From contig JAWQUS010000017.1 of assembly GCA_036365455.1 (NCBI GenBank), positions 3,038,001 through 3,102,000 of the forward strand: a stretch of DNA of 64,000 nt. The letters are read 5' to 3'. Under the pieces are notes generated by a model, which ran no database searches, had not been told where the DNA came from, and saw only the letters and a list, made by a program, of their open reading frames with translations. Positions 1 through 11,700 of the stretch are shown here, piece after piece; position 1 is the stretch's first letter, and every line of letters starts with the position of its first letter. Made by a program: the position numbers and the translations under genes. Source of the DNA: Macrosoma leucophasiata. Taxonomy: Eukaryota; Arthropoda; Insecta; Lepidoptera; Hedylidae.

Positions 1-120
1 ACCTGAACGTGCCCTACCCGGATGATAACAAGCTGGCGACGGTGGCGCCGAGCCTCGCGCTTTGGGCTGACAAGAAGGAATGGACGAAGGATGAACTAGT
101 CAGCCAGTTGAAACCAATGT
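1..120 (+). CDS. CAMTA: CAMTA exon (partial at window start): CG-1 domain
   Basis: Codons run from position 3 and read LNVPYPDDNKLATVAPSLAL, then WADKKEWTKDELVSQLKPM. This is the highly conserved core of the CG-1 DNA-binding domain. The exon ends with one spare base before GTAAGT at 121. Its 5' edge lies outside the window. Confidence 0.93.
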
Positions 121-2654
121 GTAAGTACTTTTATTTGATGCGAAACAATAGCCAATTTAACTAACATAACACATGTCTAGTTTGCTTCACTAAATTTCTT
201 TTTTTTTATGTAATGGAAGTGGCAAACAAGCATGCAGTTCAGATTGATGTTAAGTGATGACTGCAGCCTATAGACACTTACACAAAGACCGAGGTCAAAA
301 TGCAGATGCGTGCGATGCAGGTGTTATGCCTCTGTGCCGGAAATTACAGGGCCGTACATTACCACCTGATCGGAACACGATAGTGCTACCATTTAGCGGC
401 AAGTATATTAGGTAATGCGGTGGTGCCTACGCCCGCGAGCTCCATCACAGGAGCTCTACCACCAGTAAAAAAAATAGTTCTGTTTTCAAACCCAAACCAA
501 GAGATGGATCCAGACAATGGGAGGCATAGACATAATTAAATGTATTTTATTAACCGATTCTAAAAAAATCTACAAGTGATCTCGTTGTTCGTATACACTG
601 AACATTTACATATACGGTTCCGTACCTCGAAAGGCAAAAACGGAACCCTTATAGGATAGCTTTCTTGACCGTCTGTAAGTCTGTCAAGATCCTTTTTCTC
701 AGGAACGCATGGAGATATTAAACTGAAATTACGCCACATACGTAAGTTTACTGTTCCTTGGAACTGTAAAAAAATTAAACCTCTAAGCCAACGCATTCTA
801 AAGATACAGACGTTTATGCCGCAAATCTTCTCTCAAATTTTTGAAACTCGCAAAGGGAACCAAAACGGGCTACTTCCTGTGAACTCAGAATCTTGAAATT
901 TGACACGAATCATCGTCTTATAGCAATAATAAAGGAAACATTCCGAAAATTGTACATTTTTAATAATCATTAATAGTTTTCTTATTTTTGAGTTACTATC
1001 CCCTTCCTATGGACGCGTAGATAAATTCCTATTTAATAGATTGAAATTCATTTCAAGAACTCAAGTCTTACACCTTCAAAATGTAACAAAATTAAATCCA
1101 TAGAAAAAATAATAAAAAAATAATAATAAAATTTCACTAAAATGTCCTTCAGTTAATGAATAATCATCTTAGAATTAAAATTAAGCACGATGAGCGTCGC
1201 GCGTCGTGATCAGTATAATTATGTGAAATAGTAAGATCCACAGGAGACATTGCGAAGTAATTAAACTTGTTAGATACACAAAATGATTTGGCTTTCACCA
1301 AAATTTGAACATGATATGGGAGAACCCAACCATGTGTGAACTACGATGAGACGAAATACGCTCGGCCGCATATATTATGCGCCGGCTCGACCTCACACGT
1401 GCGTGATGAATATAATAAGTTTGACAAACCTGTTATATCGCGATGGACTTATGAATTATAATTGAAAATTTAAATGATTAAATGATTATTTTGTAAGAGT
1501 ATGAAGAATATGAGGCAAGAGCATGAAAGTAAATTGATCGCGGTCGAGATGAGATCTTTGCGCAAGATCTGCAGTGTATCGCTCACCGATCGCGTTCGTA
1601 TTGAAGATGTAAGAAATAGGCTTTGTGTAAATGAGATGATCGGTGTAAAAATGAAAAGAGGCATGCGCCTATGCTTCGGCATTCTTTCTATATGCCCGAT
1701 ATAGAAAAAATGTCGAATGATCGAATGACTAAACAGATATACAATGCAAATGTGGATGGTTGCAGGAGCCCAGCAAGACCAAGACTGACTTACCATGACC
1801 AAATAGGTCGAGTTTTGTCTGATGGTGTGGTCAAAAGTCTTAGGAATCGGCGTGCATGTATGAAGAGAATTATGAAGGCAGATGAGGTACGAGAGGTAAC
1901 TATGTCAGGACCGAGATATCTGGCGCTCTACACTCTCTACCTACTCCGTTAGGGGCCTGGCGTCAAGATACATATATTGAAAGAGTGATTGTTATACATT
2001 TATTACTTTCCTACGATACGAGTACACTGATATCTTAAAATATTGATCTTAAGAACCACTTTTTTATGTTTATGGAAGTGGCACACAAGCATGCAGTTCA
2101 CATTGATGTTAAGTGATGACTGCAACCTATAGACACTTACACAAAGACCAAGGGTCAAAATGCAGATGCGTTACCACTTCTTAGGCCTTAGGTGTTATGC
2201 CTCTGTGCCGGAAATTACAGGGCCGTGCATTACCTCCTGACCGGAACACGATAGTGCTGAACACTACCATTTAGCGGCAAGTATATTAGGTAATGCGGTG
2301 GTGCCTTCGCCCGTGAGCTCCGTCACTGGAGGTCTACCACTACAGTCTTAGCCTGGGTGGAACCACGATATTTATTAAAGTTAAAGCTATTGTAACATTT
2401 CACACCCTTCCTTAACTTATAGAAATCTGTTAAAGTTAAAGAAAGTTAGAGAAGGATGTGAAATGTTAAAATAATTTTAACTTTAACAAATATCAACCCT
2501 AGATAAGTACAATTATTACAAACCTTTCAAAAGTAAGTGCGACTTGCTTTTATTTTTTAATTCTGTTCTAAATATAATTTGTCAAATTCGTCTTTATTTA
2601 TACGTTTATTTATGTTTGTACGTATTTGTTATATTTATTCACATGTATATGTAT

Positions 2655-2707
<53 letters not shown>

Positions 2708-5700
2708 TATATGTATATAAATACTATATTTATGTATAAGTATGTATATTTGTGTCCATTTATTTATATATATATATTTATTACAATACTTTCCCTGTGA
2801 GATATTTACGATTTTGAATTTGTTTTTTTTTCTATTTGCACCACAAACTGTTCTTTTCTACCCAAAGGTTGACTGGTAGAGAATGCTATTTAGCATTAAG
2901 TCCGCCTCATGTATTATTTCATGCAAAGTTTAAATAAATAAATACCATTTCTTTTTTTAATTTCACGTTTTCAAATAAATATGACGGATTCTATTCATAA
3001 AGAAATGTAAATACAAATTTAAATACGTGCTAGTATGCAACAGACTGGATAGGCGTGTTTAGAGACGCAAAACGCTCAGCCGCATATATTATGCACCAGC
3101 TCGACCCCACATGTGTGTCATGCGAATTAATTTGTAATGTTATTTTCGTAAATATGCTTTTATTCTTAATACTTACTGGTGGTAGAGCTCCAGTGACGAA
3201 GCTCGCAGGCGTAGGCACTACCGCATTACGTTGTTACTGTTTGCCACTTCCATTACATAAAAAAATGGCAGACAAGCATGCAGTTCGCATTGATGTTAAG
3301 TGATGACTGCAGTCTATAGACACTCACACAAAGACTATGGCCAAAATGCAGATGCGTTACCACTCCTGAGGCCTAAGGTGTTATGCCTCTGTACCGAAAA
3401 TTACAGGGCCGTACATTACCACCTGACCGGAAACGAAAGTGCTGAACACTACCATTAAGCGGCAAGTAAATTAGATAATGTGATGGTGCCTTCGCCCGCG
3501 AGCTCCGTCACTGAAGATCTACCACCAGTTAAAATTTTAAATAGAAAACGTGTTCAAGAATACACGTTTTTAATGAATACATGACAAAAGTTTATAAATT
3601 TTAAATATTTTACCACAACAAAAACAAACAAACAAACAATTACACTGATCACCATTAATTTGAATAAACAGACGGATGGCAGTATAATCGAATAGACTAC
3701 TTTCTTTTATAGCTAAATGACGTAAATTAACGCGACAAGCCAACTTTGGCCTCAAAATGAATATTTATAAAGGGGAAGTGATATAATCATTAGCGTACCT
3801 AATAGCAGTTCCCAATGAATTTGTTACAGCTTAAATGACTTCGTGTTTACGGGTAAACAATATCCGGTGTATTGTGAGGGCCCGGTTTCACTCGGTTGGC
3901 GTCTCACAAACAGGGACTCTCACAAGGGAGAACGGTCTAATAGGTCGTCTGACTAACCTGCGGTTCCAGCTTTCGGCATTTATGTTGTCTTGATCCTGTG
4001 GTCTTCGAATTCTTTCTTGTTTTCACTCCCGGCCGGGGTGTCGAGTCACGGGTGGCCCTGGACCAGCCACAAAACGCGCGCTTTCGGGATAACGATTTTC
4101 AAGCGTCTTTTATCCCGTTGCAAGTTTGATTCGCTACAGGTTGTCGCGAGAGGTGACGTCAGTGACGTCTGATGAGTGTAGACAGAGATTAGGTGTTTTA
4201 TCTTCCTAAGATTTTTGTTTTAAAGAGAGCGTAAGTTGAAGGTTTTTAATTAAATTCATTACCGTCCGGTGCCCGAATGTTTCGCCTTATACTATTTTCA
4301 TGAATAATTCCAATTAAACAAACTTAGTCTTTATCTTAATGAAGCTTTTTAAAGATATAAAATAGATTAAGATGAAACCCACCTTTGGTTTTAAAGCTAA
4401 ATTTAGGATAAATAGGATAGTGACATACTCGTTTAATGACTTCACGACTTGCTACTGATATACTTCTTTATTTTTCAGTTTTCAGCGAAGATGAACCTGA
4501 TGTTAACAGCGATTTGGAAATATCGGTGAGAATATTATAAAATTATTCACCTAAGAATATTTTTTTCTAAGATTATTGCAAAACTCTTCCATCAAATTGA
4601 AATGTTAGGGCAAAATGTTCCAGACAGCGGAGACGGTGGAGGCGATTGTGGGGCAGCTGATGGAGAAACAGCGAGCAGCCAGAGCAGCAGCACTAGCGAG
4701 ACAATTAGAATGTGGATGTCCAGACTCAACATGTCAAGATTCCAGAACTTGCGCTCACCCTTTGCGACGCATACAGGCGGCCAAACCACCTGCATCTGAT
4801 CATCACGTGTCTTCAACTACCGGCCCCTCTCCAAGACCTATTGCGCAGCCACCTCGGCAGTATACTAGAGACCATAGAACAACAACGCAGTCATCACCTC
4901 TCTTACTCTCTTTAGGACAAATCCAAGGCGGCGGTGGTCTTCTCATTTTGAACGGTGCTGGTAACAGTGCACAACAGCACTCCTCTCTAGTTTCTCCTTT
5001 ATCGGTAACTTCATTCGTTTGTGAAGAACCAAGGGATAGGTACCGGCATCAGTACAAGCCAACATTTGTCCTGAAACGGGAAATACCAGATAGTCGGCCT
5101 TCATCCTGTATACAGACATCTGATACAACTTATGAAATTGAGACTCGAGTGGAAGAAAAGATAGAGATTGGTACTTTCGAGAGGAAAATCAAAATGGAAC
5201 CAAGGTCTCGTGGTCAAATTATTGCTAGTGCACCAGTCACGCCTTCCCGGTATCCTGATTTAGTGGAACGGCTAGAGAGTAAGGTACTGACGGATAACTG
5301 TGATGACACATTAGTTTTGTTAGGTACAGATGGCAATCTGACGGCAAGTGGTTTTTTTGACGAAACATTGGAGCTATCCCATGAGGACATTCAGAAAACT
5401 TTGTCAGCGAATATGCCAACATGTGAACTGGATAGAAGTGTAGTGCAAACTACTGAAACAGCTAATGTGATGGTATCTGGGATTGATACTATGGACTTTA
5501 TAGAGAGTTGTGAAGCAGTGGCATCACCGACTCACGTCGTGGACGATAACGTGTTCGTCAATTTAGATGCTTTTGATATGTTAGGGGATTTCCCAGAATT
5601 GGAAGTACTTGATCCTAGTACGCTATCAACAAATCCAGTGGTGAGTTGAATTTAGCAGTACTTATAATTCAGACACTATTTAATTTGTACACAGGTACCA

Positions 5701-8700
5701 ACACTTAACTCTTGACAAAGGAATTATAAATTTAAAAAAAACGGTGAGCGACAATAAAGCTTTACCACTATAATGAGCTTATTCTTTTGTACCTCTACTT
5801 AATTTATTATATGAATTGATACATTAAGTAATTTTAACACCAAATAATATAGTCATGATTTATAATGCGGGTATAATTCTCTCATCGATATAACTTTTTT
5901 CACAAATTATTTACGATAAATCTTTAAATTCAATATTATATTTGGTTTCAAAAATGATAATTTTGAATTGGATCAGACTTACGGTCGAGATTAAACTTAA
6001 GCACGTCCTAAAAGTAATTTTCCGTTATTTTAAAATCAATTGCCAACAATAAATTAGTTATGTGAACAGATTTAATATTCAAGAGCAGTCCGTTACGTTC
6101 CAGACTAATGTAACGCTATGTGACAAGTCACCACCGGTAGAGGATGGTAATGAAAAAATGCAGACTGACTGTAACGAACAGCTGAACATCACGGACTACT
6201 CCCCAGAGTGGGCTTACCCTGAAGGCGGAGTGAAGGTCTTAGTAGCTGGACCTTGGACGGAGACCTCGGATCAGTATACGATCCTGTTTGATAACTTTCC
6301 TGTACCATCTACGTTGGTGCAGAATGGTCTGCTGAGGTGTTATTGCCCAGGTCAGTATTTTTGTATTCCAGTAATGTAAAGATTAAATTAGCCTGCAGTT
6401 CTTATTGATAGTTAGTCGATACCAGGTATAACATAAAAATCAACATAAAAATCAGACATTTCAGTGTAGATGCGTTGTGACTGTTGAGACCCAAGTTCTT
6501 ATGCTTCTGTGCTAGATAATGCGAGACTGCTCATGAACACCTGACCGGAACTCAATAGCGTTAATCTCCAACATTGAGCGGAAAGTACTTGACCATTTAG
6601 TGGTAGGTAGAAGAAGTATATATACTGGAGTTCTACCACCTTCAACATTGGATGTAAGCCGCAGTGCATAATAAAACGTGTTGGACCCTCCATGTCCCCA
6701 CGCAAGACTGACAAAAGTCCGGGGTTAAAAAAAACTGGTCCGGGGAAAACTGGACGCTGTGCTGACTAGAGACATGATAATAATAATGGTAATCCATGAA
6801 ACGTCCCACTGCTGGGCAAGAGTCTCCTCTCTTTTGGGGGAGGGCTGGAACTTACTCCACCACGCTTCTGCAATGCGGGTGGGGGAGATATGACATAGTG
6901 GCCAACCCGCTGACGGATGTTTTCAAACCACCCATAAGGCCTCCGAAAAGGTTTAACGACTGCTATCTATCGTTAGCAACCCGGACCGACCGGACGGCTT
7001 AACGTGCCCTCCGAAGCACGATTGTCTAAAATATGTTTTAATTATATTATTTCAATAAGTAAATGAATTCTTTACGATAGTGGATGAAATAATATTATCT
7101 CTACTCTAATAGTAACGTAACGTATTGATTGATTCTTAATTATATGTACACTATATATATAAATTCCTTTTCACCGTTCCGGTTTCATGTCTCATTCTTT
7201 TGCTATATCGGAAATAAAACTCTGGATCATGCTCCCTGTTGTGATATCCGGCAATCTTCCTCTAAATTTTCTTTTAAAGTGAAGCTTAAGAAACACCTAT
7301 TGAGTCAATTGTCTTAACCTTTTTTTTTTTTTTTTTTTTTTATGTAATGGAAGGTGCAAACAAGCATTCAGTTCACATTGATGTTAAGTGATGACTGCAG
7401 CCTATAGACACCCACACAAAGACCAAGGTCAAAATGCAGATGCGTTACCACTCCTGAGGCCTAAGGGTGTTATGCCTCTGTGCCGGAAATTACAGGGCCG
7501 AAATTACCTGAAAGTGTGTCATCATCGTTACAAGTTTTTTTAACAAATTAAGCATATTTATTTATACAACTATATTTATGTAAATTTATGTGTAATTTCA
7601 ACATATTTAATTATTATTATATAGTTATATATGTATCTTATTATCTATATATCTATTGTTATATTTAGTGTAGCGTTAAATATTATTCGATAAAGTATTT
7701 ATGTACTGAAGCATAAATAAATAAATAAATATATCGTTTTCAGCTCACGAAGCTGGCTTGGCTGCACTCCAAGTAGCTCGCGGAGGGCGCGTAGTATCCG
7801 ATACGGTTGTGTTCGAATACAAAGCTGGTCCAACACCGGCACCATCATCGCCTGCGTCTGCGCCATTACCGTCGCTGGACTTTAGGCGGTTCTCAATCCT
7901 GCAGCGCTTGCAGCGATTACACGGCCGTTTGCAGGTGAAGATCGAACCGATGGATGATGGTAATCAGGTAAATATTCTTTGTACATTTTTCCTATTATCA
8001 TTTCTAATCGTTTGTTGTTAGGCATTGACATGATACATTGAAAAAATATATAAGTTCTTTATTAGTAGTGAGTGTAATTTTTGATTTTACGAACTGAGCA
8101 TCTATTTTGTTATTTTAAGAGAAACTTTGAAGTAGGTAATTGTCACATATGCTACCGTTTATGGAAGTGAAAAAAAGCATTTAAGGGTGGTTTGAGCACT
8201 GAGGTGAATTCCTTCTGTTGAATTATCAAATACAAAACGTTTGTATAAAAATACTGAAAAAGGAACTCATCCTGATAAATTGATAGTATTAAATCCATAG
8301 TATTAGGCTTACGTGTAAGTATATTGACGTATCCATGCTAAATCTGTAATTGAAAGGATCAACATTAATCAACTACAAACTCAATGATAATGGTCTTACA
8401 GAAATTTTGATGTAATAAAATCAAATAAAAAATCGTTTCGTGATTTCAGATTGAAGACGTGCAGCTTTACTCCAATCCAAAATTCGAAGAGCGTCTCGTC
8501 ACTTTCTGCCGATCTCTGAGCTCCCGATCCATTGGCACCTCAGAGGGTTTCACAACGGAACCCGGCGAAGATGGATCCACGATCCTCCATCTTGCAGCTT
8601 CTTTGGGCTACACTAAGCTGACAACTGTGCTACTAAGGTGGAAACAAGATGACAGCAGCCTGGCTTTGGAGAAAGAAGTGAATTTGGGTGCACGGGATAG

Positions 8701-11700
8701 TGATAATTGCACGCCTTTGGTAACTATGATGATATTTTTTACTTAGCATTTTTAACATCATCATCACTCCAGCCGAACGAAGTCCACTGCTGGACAAAGC
8801 CTGCTCCAAATAAAATACGCTTACACTCACAGCTCCACATTAGGTATTAAATAAACCTGTGTCGTTGTGTAGATGCCGTTGTACACTAATTACAATACAA
8901 CACATACACAAACACCCAGACCCGAAACAAATATCTGTTGGCCTTACAAATATTTGCTCCGGTGCGGGGATCGAACCCGCGACCCTTCGAATTAAACGGT
9001 GGTTTCGCACCGCTGGACTAACCGGGTCGTCAAAAACGCTTACAATAGTCTTGTGCGTCATAAGGGGAGAATATGCCATAGTCGCCACGCTTGGCAGGCG
9101 GATTGGCGATCGCAGTGGCGGTAGTATTATCGCAGGACGCTGCTGCCCACCCCACATTGTTATTTTTACTACTTAATCTATCCAGCGCCAAATTGTAGTG
9201 TTCAGCATTATCGTGTTCCGGTTAGATGGTAATGTATGGTCCCGTAATAAATATCACAGAGACATAACAACTAAGGTGACAGGGGTGGCAACGCATCTGC
9301 TTTTTGACCTCTGGTTTTTGTATAGATGTCTATAGGCTGCAGTCATCACTTAACATGAATGTGAATGCTTATTTGCCCCCATCATTACTAAAAAAAATAA
9401 AAAATACGCTTACACTCACAGCCCCACATTAGGTATTGGATATAATAATAAACCTGTGTCGTGGATGCCGTTGTACACATACAACACACAAACAAATACC
9501 CAGACCGGAAACAAATATCTGTAGACCATACAAATATGAATACATATATAAGCGCGCATGGCCCAGCGGCTGGTGTAGATCGTAAGCGATCTACTCGGTT
9601 AATCACTACAGGCGCGGTCGGGTAGTGTGATGGGTGACCGCTAGTGGCAAATTATGCGCGTTTCCGTGCTTCGGAGGGCACGTTAAGCCGTTGGTCCCGG
9701 TTGCTATCGATGGATAGCAGTCGTTAAACCTTGTCGGAGGCCTTATGGGCGGTTTGAAAATATCCGACAGCGGGTTGGCCACTAACCCACCAACCTCCAC
9801 CAATCCGCATTGGAGCAGCGTGGTGGAGTAAGCTCCAGCCCTCCCCCCATAAAGGGGAGAGACTCATGCCCAGAAGTGGGACGTATAATGGGTTGCCATT
9901 ATTATTGTTCCACTTATTTATTTAACTCTTATTTCCTATTTTTTTACATATATAAGTATCAAAAACAAATATATATATAAAAAAAAATGTTTGCCGCCGG
10001 CAGCGGGAACGGGGTCCAAGTTACCGGTGGTTAGGGGCGCAGAGAGAGGAATCTTCTCACTATTCGCGCCGTGTCAAGGAGCTGAGCTGACCCAGCCGTC
10101 CAACGTGAGCCTCTTAAGGTGTTGGTCGAGGCTCTTGGCGATAAGGCCGTTTACCGAGACGACTATCGGTACAATGATCGCCGAATCCACATGCCACATG
10201 CTGACAATCTCGTGACGAGAATCTCGTGAAAGCTGAGAAGGATAAGGAGTTAAAATACCTTGATCTAGCCAAGGTATTTTAACTCCTTATCCTTCTCAGC
10301 TTTCACGAGATTCTCGTCATGGGGGATGGTGACGTCGACGATCATTGCGCGGCGCTCCGTTCGATCTACCAACACTATATCAGGTTTGTTAGCAACAATG
10401 GTCTTGTCAGTGATGATAGATCGATCCCAGTACAGTGTGATACGACCATTCTCGAGAACTGGGTCGGGCACATACCTGTAGTATGGCACTTCCTCGGCTA
10501 CCAGACCATATTTCAAAGCAAGTTGCTGGTGTATGATCCTGGCTACTTGGTTGTGTCTATGCAAATACTCCGCATTAGCTAGACTTGAACAGCCGGACAC
10601 TATATGTCTGAGAGATTCGCCGGGACGGTGGCACGCCTGACATAAGTTCGAAGTTCAAAGTTCAAAGTTTTATTGCTTTCATGTACATGGTTTAGGTGTT
10701 ATTTTAAGTAATTTGTATCGACATGATACCCGTCGGGCGTTGCAATTAACGTAGTTATATATTATTATTCTATATCTTAATCATAATACTTAGGCATTTT
10801 AATTATGAGTGAACGTGAAACAGAAAAATGAGTAAGTATGTGTATTTCGTCCATTTTAATGAGTACGGTTGTCACTGAAAAAATCACTCAGACTGTAATA
10901 CGATTTCTCTATTAAAAAGTTTTTTAGACGTTTTATAAACACATTAAAGTTAGGCTGGGTTTTAATATCGTTCGGTAGGTGATTATAAATTCTTATTGCA
11001 CTTACGTACGGACTACACTTATATATTTCTAATCTACAACTGGGCAGACTAATGTTATTAGCAAGTTGCTTTCTAACTGAGTGATGCTTTTGTTGTTTAG
11101 CCTTTTCGAAGATTTTAGGGTTAGTTTTTATAAATTTACTTATCTCTAGGATATTTATGCATGTCAATGTTAATATTTTTAACTGTCTTAAATGATTTTT
11201 GCAAGATGATGTACGGTCAATATTTGTTATAATTCTTAATAATTTCTTTTGTTGTAAAAATAATACTGTTTACTATTTCCCCATAAAATTATTCCATAAC
11301 TCAGCCAGGAATTTGCGTACGCATAGTAGGCCGACATAGTGGTTTTTTGATCGGTACTTCTTTTTAATTCGTACAGTGCAAAGGAAAAGCTCGACAATTT
11401 TGCTTTAATTTTTTCGATGTGGGCTCTCCAATTTAAATTCGAGTCTATTTCTATGCCCAACATATTACAAGATTTTACCTTTTCAAGCGTGGTTTTTTCT
11501 ATTTGTTAGTTCCACATCTAGAGGTTATTTTTGGTATGGTAAAAATTCTATTAATTTTGTTTTGGAATAATTCACTACTAAGTTATTTTTATTTAGCCAA
11601 CTTATGACCATCTGGAAAGTGTCAGTCAATTTATTTTTAAATTGTATCGTATTTTCATATTTAAATAGTAAAGATATGTCATCAGCAAATAGTACGCAGT

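Noticed and set aside
2579..2800. Tyr/Ile-rich 73-codon frame
   Set aside because: Translation of a (TA)n microsatellite.
10319..10582. Plus-strand 87-codon frame
   Set aside because: Antisense shadow of the LINE endonuclease segment.
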